NCBI RefSeq assembly: GCF_021246465.1
Contig: NZ_JAHRHK010000010.1
Location: 1-64,000 of the forward strand
Origin: Nocardioides sp. R-C-SC26
GTDB taxonomy: Bacteria > Actinomycetota > Actinomycetes > Propionibacteriales > Nocardioidaceae
Reading direction: 5' to 3'
Length of the DNA: 64,000 nucleotides
The notes below the pieces were generated by a model. The model saw only the letters and a list, made by a program, of their open reading frames with translations, was not told the origin of the DNA and did no database searches. Position numbers and translations under genes: made by a program. This document shows, one piece after another, positions 28,070 to 37,123 of the stretch (position 1 is its first letter; each line of letters opens with the position of its first letter).

Positions 28070-28816
28070 CTACTTGTGGGGAACGCCCTGAACCGTTCCG
28101 CCGTCGACGACGAACTCGGCGCCGGTCGCGAACGAGGACTCGTCGCTGGCGAGGAACAGCACGAAGGCAGCGACCTCCTCCGGCTGACCGGGGCGGCCCA
28201 GCGGGATCGGGATCATGTCGTCGGGGATGATCTCGGTCATCGGCGTACGGATCAGGCCGGGGTGCACGGAGTTGCACCGCACCCCCTGCGCCGCCAGCTC
28301 CATCGCCACGGACTTGGTCAGGCCGCGCACCGCCCACTTCGTGGCCACGTAGCCGTGGGCCCACGGGGTGCCGCGAACTCCCTCGATCGAGGAGATGTTG
28401 ACGATCGACGCGCCCGTGCCGGAGGCGGCGGCCTTGATCAGCTCGTCGGTCGCGGTGCGGATGCCCAGGAACGTGCCGGTCAGGTTGACGTCGAGCACCC
28501 GCTGCCACTGATCGAGGTCGAAGTGCTGGATCATCGCGCCGTTCGCGACCCCGGCGTTGTTCACCAGGACGTCGAGGCGGCCGAACTCGGCGATCGTGGT
28601 GGCGAGCGCCGCCTTCCAGTCATCGTGACTCGCGACGTCGAGGTGCACGAAGCGGGCGGCGTCGCCGAGCTCGGTGGCGAGGGCCTGGCCCTGCTCGTCG
28701 GAGACGTCGCCGATGACGACGCGCGCCCCCTCACTGACCAGCAGTCGCGCGCTCGCGGCGCCGATACCGCTGGCGGCTCCGGTGATGAGGGCGACCTTGC
28801 CGTCGACGCGTGCCAT
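28070..28816 (-). CDS. Short-chain dehydrogenase, 3-alpha/20-beta-hydroxysteroid dehydrogenase type
   Basis: A 248-residue classical SDR with the cofactor motif GAASGIGAASA, NNAG (VLVNNAGVANGAMI), catalytic Ser in NISSIEG and the YxxxK pair in GYVATKWAVRGLT. It is very like M. tuberculosis FabG3 (Rv2002), a 20-beta-hydroxysteroid dehydrogenase, over its whole length (for example DAARFVHLDV and DQWQRVLDVNLTGTFLGIR). It lies 46 bp after the DapB-like gene that carries a KstR-type operator, so the two are probably one steroid-linked transcript. Confidence 0.82.
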   Translation of the reverse strand: MARVDGKVALITGAASGIGAASARLLVSEGARVVIGDVSDEQGQALATELGDAARFVHLDVASHDDWKAALATTIAEFGRLDVLVNNAGVANGAMIQHFDLDQWQRVLDVNLTGTFLGIRTATDELIKAAASGTGASIVNISSIEGVRGTPWAHGYVATKWAVRGLTKSVAMELAAQGVRCNSVHPGLIRTPMTEIIPDDMIPIPLGRPGQPEEVAAFVLFLASDESSFATGAEFVVDGGTVQGVPHK

Positions 28817-28862
28817 GAGGGGTTCCGTTCTCTCGGGTCAGTGGGTGTCGCAGGAAGCCGCG

Positions 28863-29942
28863 TCAGGCGGGCGGCGCGTAGACGCCGCGGCCGGTGGCGA
28901 CCGGAAGGTCCAGGGTGGTGCGGATACCAGGAGCCGCGGCGACGACGTCGGGGATCGCGTTCACCACGCGGCCGGCGCCGACCAGGATCGCGGCGTGGTT
29001 GTGGTCGCCCTCGGCGCTGGTCGGGCAGATGTCGACGACGTAGGAGGGCTCGCCGGTGATCTCGATCCGGTAGGAGCCACCCTCCTGAGCGGGTCGGGCC
29101 CAGTCGGGGCGCTGGTCGTCGGCTGTCCTCGTGACGTGCTCCACCACGATCGCGGGGTGGCCCGCGACCATGCCGCGCACCTCGAACCTCAACGCCGACT
29201 GGGTGCCCGCGTGGATGGTGCCGACCGCGACCTCGAGGTCCTCGGTGGCCCATTCGCGCTCGTAGGACTCCTCGATGTCATCGACCTCGATGCCGAGTCC
29301 GGCCGCGATCTGGTGGATCGTCGTCCCCCAGGCGGACTTGAGCACGCCCGGCGTCAGCAGCATCGGGATCTGGTCGGGGCCCATGCCGAAGCCCATGACG
29401 TCGATCATCACGGGCGCGCCGTCGTAGGTCGCGTAGTCGGCGAGCTCGAGCACCCGGATCTGCTGGACCGTGCGACAGGTGCTGAGCACCGAGAACGCCA
29501 TCAGGTCGTTGGCCCACCCGGGGTCGACCCCGTTGATGAACAGACTGCTCCGGCCCTCGCGGCAGGCGTCCTCCATCTGCTCGATGAACGAGGCCGGCAG
29601 CACCTTCCACGGCCAGGCGTAGCTGCCCGGCGAGGTGCCGCAGACGTCGACGCCCGCAGCCAGCAGCTTCTTGACGTCCTCGATGGCCTCGAAGAAACGG
29701 ACCTCGCCCAGGGCGCAGTACATGACGCAGTCGGGTTCGGTGGCGAGCAGCGCGTCGAGGTCGCCGACCGCGCTGATGCCGGTGACGATGTCGAGACCGG
29801 CGAGCTCGCCGGCGTCGCGCCCGAGCTTCTCCTCGGTGGAGACGCAGAGCCCGGTCAGCTCGAAGCGGTCGTCGAGGATCAGGTGCTTCAGCGCCAGTCG
29901 CCCGACGTTGCCGGTGCCGACATGAGCCACGCGGATCGCCAT
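28863..29942 (-). CDS. DapB-fold NAD(P)-dependent oxidoreductase
   Basis: A 359-residue protein with an N-terminal Rossmann domain (IRVAHVGTGNVGRLALKHL) of the dihydrodipicolinate-reductase-like family that also includes bacterial NAD(P)H-dependent amine dehydrogenases; the substrate is unknown. It is much longer than true DapB and lacks the lysine pathway context. The gene has a leaderless-type -10 (TACGGT, 7-base spacer) and a perfect KstR-type operator immediately upstream of that -10. Steroid or CoA-ester metabolism is therefore a reasonable inference. Confidence 0.75.
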   Translation of the reverse strand: MAIRVAHVGTGNVGRLALKHLILDDRFELTGLCVSTEEKLGRDAGELAGLDIVTGISAVGDLDALLATEPDCVMYCALGEVRFFEAIEDVKKLLAAGVDVCGTSPGSYAWPWKVLPASFIEQMEDACREGRSSLFINGVDPGWANDLMAFSVLSTCRTVQQIRVLELADYATYDGAPVMIDVMGFGMGPDQIPMLLTPGVLKSAWGTTIHQIAAGLGIEVDDIEESYEREWATEDLEVAVGTIHAGTQSALRFEVRGMVAGHPAIVVEHVTRTADDQRPDWARPAQEGGSYRIEITGEPSYVVDICPTSAEGDHNHAAILVGAGRVVNAIPDVVAAAPGIRTTLDLPVATGRGVYAPPA

Positions 29943-29949
29943 AGCGGGC

Positions 29950-29955
29950 ACCGTA
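29950..29955 (-). promoter_or_regulatory. -10 element of the DapB-like gene
   Basis: On the minus strand TACGGT lies 7 bases before the ATG, with no ribosome site between, indicating a leaderless transcript. The KstR-type palindrome begins one base upstream of it, between the -10 and -35 regions. Confidence 0.45.
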
Positions 29956-29956
29956 C

Positions 29957-29970
29957 TAGAACACGTTCTA
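29957..29970. promoter_or_regulatory. KstR-type operator upstream of the DapB-like/SDR pair
   Basis: TAGAACACGTTCTA, identical over 14 bases to the site at 15630-15643 and an exact match to the KstR consensus TNNAACNNGTTNNA. Its position directly upstream of the -10 is typical of a TetR-family repressor site. No kstR gene is in the window. Confidence 0.65.
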
Positions 29971-30264
29971 CCTGCCAAGGAGATCCGGACAGAAGTCTGG
30001 ACACCCGTCCAGGCCCGTGCGACGGCGACCGGCCGCACCTGCGGACGGGGCACCGCGACGCCACGGACGTCGTCACGCGAGACCGGCGACGGCGGCGACG
30101 CCCGCCGCAGCCAGCGTCGTCGCCGGACGGCCGAGGAGTCGCGCCAGATCCCCACTGGTCACGTGGAGATCGCCGTTCTCGGAGCCCGACCTCCGCGGAC
30201 TTGTTCCCACGGATCCGGACTACCTCGCCACGGATGCGACGTCGGTCACCTACTGTGTGCGCCC

Positions 30265-31161
30265 GTGAGCAAGCAGCAGTCACTCGTCCGGGTCACCGTG
30301 GCCTACGTCATCGCCATCGGCGTGGGCGCCGCCTGGTTCTACGCCGGCCCCGATACCGACCATCTCTGGCTGGACGGCCTCATCGCCGACCTGCTGGCGA
30401 CGCTCGTGATCTTCGGTGCGAGCCGGATGCACCGCAACTCCAGCTTCTACGACGCCTACTGGAGCGTGCTGCCGCCGCTGCTCGCACTCGCCTGGTGGTT
30501 CGAGGCGGGTCGCGACGGTGGCGACCAGGGAGATCCTCTCCGGTTCGCGCTGCTGATGCTGGTGGTGTGGCTCTGGGCCATCCGTCTGACCGGCAACTGG
30601 GTCTACGGCTTCCCCGGACTCCACCACGAGGACTGGCGTTACGCCCGCCTGCGCGACAACGCAGGACGCTTCGAACTGCCCGTCGATCTCGTGGCGATCC
30701 ACGTGATCCCCACCCTGCAGGTCTTCCTCGGGATGATCCCGGTCTACATCGTGGCCACACGTCCGGGCGAGGTCGGCTGGCTCGACGTCGTCGCCGTCAC
30801 GGTCGGTCTCGGTGCCGTTCTCCTGGAGACCGTCGCCGACGTGCAGATGCACCGGTTCGTGGCCGAGATCAAGCGCACCGGCGCCCAGGGAGCCGTGATG
30901 GATCGCGGCGTCTGGTCGTGGTCGCGGCACCCCAACTACGTCGGCGAATTCGGGCTGTGGGTGTCCCTCGCGATCTTCGGCACCGCCGCCGACGCCGGAG
31001 CCTGGTGGCAGTGGGTGGGCGTCCTCGCGATGTATGCGATGTTCCAGGGCGCGAGCATCCCGCTCATGGAGGAGCGCAGCCTGGCGCGCCGTCCGGAGTA
31101 CCAGCAGGTCATCGACCGGGTCGCGCGCTTCCTCCCGCGGCCGCCACGGGCCCGCACGTGA
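30265..31161 (+). CDS. DUF1295 membrane protein, steroid 5-alpha-reductase-like
   Basis: A 298-residue polytopic protein of the DUF1295 family, whose C-terminal half shares the fold of steroid 5-alpha reductases and isoprenylcysteine methyltransferases. Diagnostic segments are NWVYGFPGLHHEDWRYARLR and the C-terminal GVWSWSRHPNYVGEFGLWV with MEERSLARRPEYQ. Substrate is unknown. The GTG start is preceded by TACTGT with an 8-base spacer and no ribosome site. It faces away from the KstR-type operator across about 295 bp, so control by that site is uncertain. The next gene overlaps as GTGA. Confidence 0.82.
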   Translation: MSKQQSLVRVTVAYVIAIGVGAAWFYAGPDTDHLWLDGLIADLLATLVIFGASRMHRNSSFYDAYWSVLPPLLALAWWFEAGRDGGDQGDPLRFALLMLVVWLWAIRLTGNWVYGFPGLHHEDWRYARLRDNAGRFELPVDLVAIHVIPTLQVFLGMIPVYIVATRPGEVGWLDVVAVTVGLGAVLLETVADVQMHRFVAEIKRTGAQGAVMDRGVWSWSRHPNYVGEFGLWVSLAIFGTAADAGAWWQWVGVLAMYAMFQGASIPLMEERSLARRPEYQQVIDRVARFLPRPPRART

Positions 31162-32279
31162 CGACGCGCGTGGTCATCGCCGGCCTCGGGGACGCAGGCC
31201 TGCTGACCGCGATCCACCTCGCCCGAGACCCGGGGATCGAGGTGGTCGGCATCTCGGCCAAGCCCGGCCTGGTGAGTGGCCAGGAGCTCGGCATGCGGCT
31301 GGCCCGACCGCAGCGGTGGGCGCGCGACTACCGACTCGGCTTCGACCGGTTCCGCGGTCTCGATCGGGTCCGCACCGTGCACGCCTCGATCGACGGCGTC
31401 GATCTCGCGGCACGACGTCTGCAGCTGACCCTCGCCGACGGAACGTCGTCGACCGAGCCCTTCGACATGCTGCTGATCGCCACCGGCGTCCGCAACGGAT
31501 TCTGGCGACGCCCCGACCTGCAGAGCACGGAGGAGATCGACGCCGAGATCGACGCGACGCACGCTCGCCTGGCAGAGGCCGGGTCGATCGCCGTCGTGGG
31601 CGGCGGTGCGGCTGCGGTCAGCAGCGCCGCACAGCTCTCAGAGGCGCTGCCGCACGTCGCGGTCGACCTCTACTTCCCCGGCGAGCGGGCGCTCCCCCAC
31701 CACCACGTCCGCGTCTGGGACGCCGTCCGGGCCCGGCTGCGTCGCTCCGGCGTCGGCCTGCATCCGGGCCATCGCGCCGTGCTGCCCGATGCGCCGGACG
31801 CGCTCCACGAACTCGGGACCGGGCCGATCACCTGGAGCACCGGTCAGCCGCAGACCTCGGCCGATGTCGTGCTGTGGGCGATCGGACGAGTGGCTCCGAA
31901 CACCGACTGGCTCCCCGACGACCTCCTCGACGACGACGGCTTCGTCCGCGTGGATCCCGACCTCCGGGTGCCGGGTGCGCCCGAGGGCGTCTTCGCCGTC
32001 GGCGACGTCGCCGCCACGGATCCACTGCGCACCTCGGCCAGGAACCAGGGTCACGCCCTCGCCGCTGCCAACATCCGCGCGCACCTGGCGGGCTCGCCGC
32101 TGGCCACCTACAGCCCTCCACGCCGCCGCTGGGGCTCGGTGCTCGGCGTCCTCGACGACGGCTTGGTGGTGTTCGCACCGAACGGTCGCGGGTTCCGCTT
32201 CCCGGCCTGGACGATCGACGCCGTCCTGCAGCGGCTGATCGTGCGACGCGGCATCTACCGCGGCGTCCGCCGTCGTTGA
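31158..32279 (+). CDS. FAD-dependent pyridine-nucleotide oxidoreductase (NDH-2/AIFM2-like)
   Basis: A 373-residue flavoprotein with an N-terminal FAD motif (VVIAGLGDAGLLTAIHLA, an altered GxGxxG), a central NAD(P) motif (SIAVVGGGAAAVSSAAQLS) and the C-terminal FAD-contact motif GVFAVGDVAATD. It resembles type II NADH dehydrogenases and AIFM2/FSP1-like quinone reductases and lacks a redox-active CxxxxC pair. GTG start overlaps the DUF1295 stop, implying coupled expression and perhaps a shared electron-transfer role. Confidence 0.82.
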   Translation: MTTRVVIAGLGDAGLLTAIHLARDPGIEVVGISAKPGLVSGQELGMRLARPQRWARDYRLGFDRFRGLDRVRTVHASIDGVDLAARRLQLTLADGTSSTEPFDMLLIATGVRNGFWRRPDLQSTEEIDAEIDATHARLAEAGSIAVVGGGAAAVSSAAQLSEALPHVAVDLYFPGERALPHHHVRVWDAVRARLRRSGVGLHPGHRAVLPDAPDALHELGTGPITWSTGQPQTSADVVLWAIGRVAPNTDWLPDDLLDDDGFVRVDPDLRVPGAPEGVFAVGDVAATDPLRTSARNQGHALAAANIRAHLAGSPLATYSPPRRRWGSVLGVLDDGLVVFAPNGRGFRFPAWTIDAVLQRLIVRRGIYRGVRRR

Positions 32280-32280
32280 C

Positions 32281-32314
32281 CGTTGACCCGTCTTCAAGAA
32301 GAGACGGGTCAACG
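32281..32314. terminator. Bidirectional terminator hairpin
   Basis: A 13-bp perfect inverted repeat (CGTTGACCCGTCT / AGACGGGTCAACG) with an 8-base loop begins two bases after the FAD oxidoreductase stop. It overlaps the last codon of the convergent MFS gene. It can serve both strands. Confidence 0.75.
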
Positions 32315-33526
32315 CTGCGGGCCGGGAGGCGCGAGGCGCGAGCGGTCCAGCCTGAGCGTCCAGTGTCCGACCCAGCCGGTGCCCACGGTCAGGATCGCAC
32401 CTACCACCACCAGGGCGGCGGCCAAGGGGGCGACGGCGGCGACGGCGCTGACCAGGAGCGGACCGATGGCGTTGCCGAGATCGGCCAGGAGGCGCCACCC
32501 GCCGAGGAACTGGGCACGGCCCAGCGCCGGCGCGGAGTCGGCACCGAGGGTCATCACGACACCCGAGCCCAGACCGTTGCCGACGGCGATCAGCAGCGCG
32601 GCGAGCGTCACCGTCACCACGCCGCCGGTGAGAGGGAGCAGCAGGCACGCGGCAGCGACCGTCGCGACGACGGGGACGGCCACGACCGCGCGTCCGCGTC
32701 GGTCCATCAACCAGCCGCCGGGCAGGAAGAACACCAGGTCGACGGCGGCGGCGACGGCGAGCATCAGCGAGATCGCGCTCGCCTGGATGCCCAGCTGCTC
32801 GGCCCACAACGGCACGACGATCGGACGGATCGACCGGGAGATCCCGATGATCAGGACGGCCACCCCGACGGTCGCGAAGGCCCGGCGCTCCGAACGCAGC
32901 ACCGAGCCGACCGACAGATGGCCGTGAGCACGAGCGTCGGCGCGGTGCTCCGCCCCGAGGTCGGGCACGGTCCAGGCGAGCAGGGCGGCGCCGAGGGAGA
33001 GCGCGGCGGCGAACACGAAGACGGCGCTCAGGCCGCGCCAGTGGATCAGCGCCGCACCCGCGAGAGGGCCGAGCAGCATGCCGATGCGCAGGGTGGCCCC
33101 TAGGCCTGAGAGCGCACGGGCTCGGTGCGTGATCGGCACCGCGTCGATGATGAAGCCCTGGCGAGCGATCATGAAGACCGTCCAGGCGGCGCCGGTGGTG
33201 GTCACGGCGAACCCCAGGGCGACCACGGAGGTGGTGAGTGCCGCACCGAGCAGGGCGGCGGCGTCGACCAGGCCCGCGACCACCAGGGCTCGACGCTCGC
33301 CGATCCGGGCGATCAGTGCGCCGCCGGGCAGCGAGGTGAGCAGCGATCCCAGGCCGAGCAGCGCCACCACGAAGGCGGCCGTGGAGACCGAGGCGCCCAG
33401 CTCCCGAGCGTGGAGAGCGAAGACCGGCAGTGCCGCGCCGCCGCCGATCGAGGCGAGCACCGAGGGGCCGTAGGCCGCGACGGCGATGTCGCGGAAGCGG
33501 AAGCTCGATGCCCCGGTCGACGTCAC
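32309..33526 (-). CDS. MFS transporter
   Basis: A 405-residue major facilitator with about twelve hydrophobic helices. The loop 2-3 motif A is present in PGGALIARIGERRALV and its half-repeat in PGGWLMDRRGRAVV. Drug or metabolite efflux is likely by family; no substrate can be assigned. The end of the gene lies inside the bidirectional hairpin shared with the FAD oxidoreductase. A 37-codon membrane protein gene lies 42 bp upstream on the same strand. Confidence 0.85.
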   Translation of the reverse strand: MTSTGASSFRFRDIAVAAYGPSVLASIGGGAALPVFALHARELGASVSTAAFVVALLGLGSLLTSLPGGALIARIGERRALVVAGLVDAAALLGAALTTSVVALGFAVTTTGAAWTVFMIARQGFIIDAVPITHRARALSGLGATLRIGMLLGPLAGAALIHWRGLSAVFVFAAALSLGAALLAWTVPDLGAEHRADARAHGHLSVGSVLRSERRAFATVGVAVLIIGISRSIRPIVVPLWAEQLGIQASAISLMLAVAAAVDLVFFLPGGWLMDRRGRAVVAVPVVATVAAACLLLPLTGGVVTVTLAALLIAVGNGLGSGVVMTLGADSAPALGRAQFLGGWRLLADLGNAIGPLLVSAVAAVAPLAAALVVVGAILTVGTGWVGHWTLRLDRSRLAPPGPQR

Positions 33527-33568
33527 CGAGCCATCATCGCCCCGACTCGCGCGATCGTGGCGGGCGGG

Positions 33569-33682
33569 TTACCAGCGGTTGTGCTCGTGAGTGGGACGAC
33601 GCAGCATGCGCACGCCCGCCCACGTCGCCAGCGGCAGACCGATCACGAGGATCGCCAGCACGAGCCACTCCGAACCGCTCAT
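33569..33682 (-). CDS. Small single-pass membrane protein
   Basis: A 37-residue protein (MSGSEWLVLAILVIGLPLAT, then WAGVRMLRR...) with one clear hydrophobic helix at about residues 5-25 and a basic C-terminus, so a cytoplasmic tail is likely. A GGGGGCAC stretch precedes the ATG. It stands 42 bp upstream of the MFS gene on the same strand and may be a small accessory subunit. Its reality rests on the coherent membrane segment only. Confidence 0.45.
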   Translation of the reverse strand: MSGSEWLVLAILVIGLPLATWAGVRMLRRPTHEHNRW

Positions 33683-33819
33683 GCCGGTGCCCCCGTGATC
33701 AGGCGGGCGAGCAGCAGGCGAAGGGTGGCGTGGAGTGGCATGACATCGGGATCCCCCCACGTGATCCCGGCGAATCCACCCGAAGGGAGAGGGCCACCCG
33801 AAGGGCGGCCGGGGACGGC

Positions 33820-34575
33820 TCAGTGCTGGCAGATCAAGCCGCCGTCGACGACGATCTCGGTGCCGGTCACGAACGAGGCAGCGTCGGAGAGCAGGAAGGC
33901 CACGACCTCGGCCACCTCCGCGGGCTGTCCCATCCGACGCAGGGGCGCTGCCTGTTCGAAACCGGTGCGGATCTCGTCGATGTCGAGGGCAGGCTGGATC
34001 ATCGGCGTCACGATGAAGCCGGGGCAGACGGCGTTGACCCTGATGCGCTTCTCTCCCAGCTGAGCCGCCATCGAGCGCGTCAGCCCGAGCAGCCCCGCCT
34101 TCGAGGCGCAGTAGGACGGGATCCAGGGGTTCGCGGCCAGGCCCTCGATCGAGGAGATGCCGACGATCGAACCGTGTCCGGCCCGCTCGAGGTGGGGCAG
34201 CATCTCCTGAGCCAGGAGGGCGTGAGCGCGCAGGTTCACGTCGACGACCGCGTCCCAGCTCTCGGCGCTGAGGCCGCCGACCGGCGTGGGGTCGACCCGT
34301 CCCGCGGCATGGACGAGCCCGGTCAGCCCGCCCAGCGTCTCGGCGGCCTCCGCGACGGGGACGACGAGGTCTGCGGTGACGTCGACGACCTGGCCGTGGC
34401 AGCCGATCCGGGCGGCGACCTCCACGACGTCCGGGGAGACATCCCAGAGAGCGACGGATCCGCCACGCTCCATGATCAGTTCGGCACTGGCCAGACCGAT
34501 ACCGGAGGCGCCCCCGGTCACGATGACCTGCAGGTGCTCCAACGAGCGTCGGTCGAGGTGGGCGGTCTCGGGCAT
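33820..34575 (-). CDS. Short-chain dehydrogenase/reductase
   Basis: A 251-residue classical SDR: GGASGIGLASAEL cofactor motif, catalytic Ser in GISSIEG, YCASKAGLLGLT (YxxxK), and PGFIVTPM after the active site. The NNAG motif is altered to HAAG (VHAAGRV). A GGAGG site lies before the ATG. The gene is divergent from imuA, and the LexA box falls about 64 bases upstream of its start, so some damage-related effect on it is possible. The substrate is not known. Confidence 0.82.
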   Translation of the reverse strand: MPETAHLDRRSLEHLQVIVTGGASGIGLASAELIMERGGSVALWDVSPDVVEVAARIGCHGQVVDVTADLVVPVAEAAETLGGLTGLVHAAGRVDPTPVGGLSAESWDAVVDVNLRAHALLAQEMLPHLERAGHGSIVGISSIEGLAANPWIPSYCASKAGLLGLTRSMAAQLGEKRIRVNAVCPGFIVTPMIQPALDIDEIRTGFEQAAPLRRMGQPAEVAEVVAFLLSDAASFVTGTEIVVDGGLICQH

Positions 34576-34638
34576 GCTGCCTCCAGCAGGAGTGGATCGG
34601 ACACCGGCACCGACAGCGTAGGACAGCACTTGCGTCGT

Positions 34639-34654
34639 TCGAACATGTGTTCGA
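34639..34654. promoter_or_regulatory. LexA (SOS) box
   Basis: TCGAACATGTGTTCGA matches the actinobacterial SOS box TCGAAC-N4-GTTCGA exactly. It lies 10 bases before the GTG start of imuA and controls the mutasome operon by family knowledge. Its other side faces the SDR gene. Confidence 0.85.
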
Positions 34655-34664
34655 TCATGACGCG

Positions 34665-35513
34665 GTGACCAGTCCTCCGGCGCTTCTCCCGCAACGATCG
34701 GTGATCGAGCAGCTGCGACGGCGGGTCTCGGCCATGCAGGGCAGTCCGGCGACCCTGGGAGTCGCAGAGGAGTCGAGTCGAGCCGATCAGCGCCCCCGCC
34801 GAGAGACCGGCCAGAAGCTCGATCGGGATCTCGACGAGAGTGCCGGTGCCGGCCGGGGCGTCGGCCGTGCGGTCCCGCTGCCGATGCATCCGGCACTGGC
34901 CGGGCTCGTCCCCCTGCGAGCCGGAGGAGTCCTGGCCGTGGACTCAGCCGCGCTGGCGCTCGCGCTGGTGGCCGGGGTCTCCCGCGCCGGCGAGTGGATC
35001 GCCGTCGCCGGGTGGCCCGATCTCGGTGCGCAGGCGGCCGCCGACCTGGGCATCGCGCTCGATCGCACGATCTGGGTACCGCACATCGCCGGCGAGCACT
35101 GGCTCGAGGTCACCGCCGCACTGGTCGACGTGGTACGCATGCTGGTGCTGGTACCACCGCGTGGAGCACGAGGCACGTCGATCATCGATGCCCGCACCGC
35201 CGGCGTGGTGGAGGCGCGCCTGCGCTCGCGCGGGGCTGCCCTGGTGGTGTGGGGCGACTGGCCCCGCTGCGGGCTGCGGGCGAGCCTGGAGGATTCGCGG
35301 TGGTCTGGCCCCGACGACGGGCTGGGTCGCCTGCAGCGGCGGCATGCCACGCTGGTGGTGCGTCGCAGTGCCGGCCAGGCGGTGCGTGCCGATCTCCAGT
35401 TCGCCGACGACGTCGCGCTGCGACGCGTGGGTCCCGAGCCGTCCGCCGTCGCCACCGGTGGCGTGCACGGTTCTGTCGGTGCTGCCGATCTGCCCCGGGT
35501 CGCGGCCCGATGA
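34665..35513 (+). CDS. imuA: Mutasome accessory protein ImuA
   Basis: ImuA (ImuA-prime type) is a RecA-like accessory factor for damage-induced mutagenesis with ImuB and DnaE2. This 282-residue protein has the degenerate RecA-like core (GGVLAVDSAALALALVAGVSRAGEWIAVAGWPD, LVLVPPRG). The GTG at 34665 is favoured because the alternative upstream GTG at 34647 lies inside the LexA box. The stop overlaps the imuB start as ATGA. Confidence 0.85.
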   Translation: MTSPPALLPQRSVIEQLRRRVSAMQGSPATLGVAEESSRADQRPRRETGQKLDRDLDESAGAGRGVGRAVPLPMHPALAGLVPLRAGGVLAVDSAALALALVAGVSRAGEWIAVAGWPDLGAQAAADLGIALDRTIWVPHIAGEHWLEVTAALVDVVRMLVLVPPRGARGTSIIDARTAGVVEARLRSRGAALVVWGDWPRCGLRASLEDSRWSGPDDGLGRLQRRHATLVVRRSAGQAVRADLQFADDVALRRVGPEPSAVATGGVHGSVGAADLPRVAAR

Positions 35514-37111
35514 GGATCCTGGTGGGCTGGTGTCCGGACTGGTCGGTCGTCGCCGCGCTCGGGGAGGCCGGCCTCCCCCCACTCGCACCCGCGGCAGTGC
35601 TGAGCGCGAACCGGGTCGAGGTCTGCAACGCGAGTGCGCGAGCCGAGGGTGTGCGACGCGGGCAGCGTCGACGCGACGCCCAGGCGCGATGCCCGGAGCT
35701 GGCTCTGCTCGGCGCCAACCCCGATCGCGACGCCCGCGCGTTCGAGCCGGTGCTCGCCACCGTCGAGGAGCTTCGCCCCGGCGTCGCCGCGCTGCGGCCC
35801 GGGCTGCTCGCCGTCCGGGCGCCGGGGCGGTTCTTCGGCGGCGAGGAGCACGCGGCGGCGATCCTGGCCGAGACCTTGGTCGACGCGGGCGTCCGTGACT
35901 GCCGCTTCGGCGTCGCCGACGATCTGTTCACCGCCGAACAGGCCGCACGGATGGCGCCCACCCAGGAGGCACGCGTGGTGCGTGCCGGTGGCTCGGCCGC
36001 CTTCTTGCGCGATCTCCCCCTGGAGGTGCTCACCACCATTCCCGACCTGCCCCAGGCCTCCGAGCTGGTGAGCCTGCTGCGGCGACTCGGGCTGGACACC
36101 CTCGGAGAGTTCGCCGCGCTGCCTCTCGAGGCGATCACCCAGCGGCTGGGGCGCCCGGGCGTGGAGGTCTGGCGCCGCGTGCGTGGCGAGGACGCGACGC
36201 AGTCCGCGGGCGTCAGCGAACGCACCCCGCCCCCGGACCTGGTGGCCGAGGTCGCCTTCGAGCCACCGCTCGACTCCGTCGAGGCGGTCTGCTTCAGCAC
36301 TCGCACCACCGCCGAGCGGTTCCTCGCGGAGCTGGCGAGTCGGCATCTGGTCGCCACCGAGGTGCGTGTCGAGGCCGAGTACGACGGCGCCGACGGGCCG
36401 GGCATCTCCTCTCGCACCTGGCTGCATCCACGGTGCTTCTCCTCACGCGACCTCATCGATCGCGTGCACTGGCAGCTCCAGGCCCACACCAGCGGCAGCG
36501 GGCTCCGCTCGCGTCGCGGTATCGACGGCGGCGCGGTGCGTGCACCGATCGAACGGGTGCGCTTCGTGCCCGAGACGGTCGAGCCCGCGCACGCCCACGC
36601 CCAGGGGCTGTGGGGCGGCGGGGGTGACGACCAGGTCGAACGGGGGGTGGCGCGGGTGCAGGCGATGGTGGGTTTCGAGGCGGTCGTGCGCCCGGTCCTG
36701 CAGGGCGGTCGCTCCCCCTCCGCACGACAGGCCGCCGTCCCCTGGGGCGAGCGAGCCACCACGTCGACTCCCCGCGAACAGCCATGGCCGGGTCAGATAC
36801 CCGGACCGGCACCGGTCCGGGTCTTCGCCCGACCGATCCCCGCCGAGATCCATGGCGACGACGGTCGTCCTGTCGCGGTCTCCGCCCGCGGCGCCGTCAC
36901 CGGCATCCCCGCACGCCTGCGGATCGACACCGGCTCCTGGCAACCCGTCGCTGCCTGGGCCGGGCCCTGGCCGGTCGACGAGCAGTGGTGGGGCGCGGCG
37001 TCCTCCTCCGCGGGCCCGGCGGCCCGGTTCCAGATGGTCGGCGTCGACGGACGGGCCTGGCTGGCGGTGTGCCGAGCGGGCACCTGGCTGATCGAGGCCG
37101 GCTATGACTGA
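35510..37111 (+). CDS. imuB: Y-family polymerase-like mutasome hub ImuB
   Basis: ImuB is a catalytically dead Y-family polymerase that links DnaE2 to the beta clamp. This 533-residue protein keeps the Y-family fold from its start (MRILVGWCPDWSVVAALGEA), but the metal-binding acidic residues of active polymerases are absent there. A clamp-binding-like motif QGLWG lies at residues 365-369, where mycobacterial ImuB has QLPLWG. The C-terminal 150 residues contain Trp-rich segments typical of ImuB tails. It starts on ATGA with imuA and is 12 bp before dnaE2. Confidence 0.9.
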   Translation: MRILVGWCPDWSVVAALGEAGLPPLAPAAVLSANRVEVCNASARAEGVRRGQRRRDAQARCPELALLGANPDRDARAFEPVLATVEELRPGVAALRPGLLAVRAPGRFFGGEEHAAAILAETLVDAGVRDCRFGVADDLFTAEQAARMAPTQEARVVRAGGSAAFLRDLPLEVLTTIPDLPQASELVSLLRRLGLDTLGEFAALPLEAITQRLGRPGVEVWRRVRGEDATQSAGVSERTPPPDLVAEVAFEPPLDSVEAVCFSTRTTAERFLAELASRHLVATEVRVEAEYDGADGPGISSRTWLHPRCFSSRDLIDRVHWQLQAHTSGSGLRSRRGIDGGAVRAPIERVRFVPETVEPAHAHAQGLWGGGGDDQVERGVARVQAMVGFEAVVRPVLQGGRSPSARQAAVPWGERATTSTPREQPWPGQIPGPAPVRVFARPIPAEIHGDDGRPVAVSARGAVTGIPARLRIDTGSWQPVAAWAGPWPVDEQWWGAASSSAGPAARFQMVGVDGRAWLAVCRAGTWLIEAGYD

Positions 37112-37123
37112 CAGGGGCGCCTG

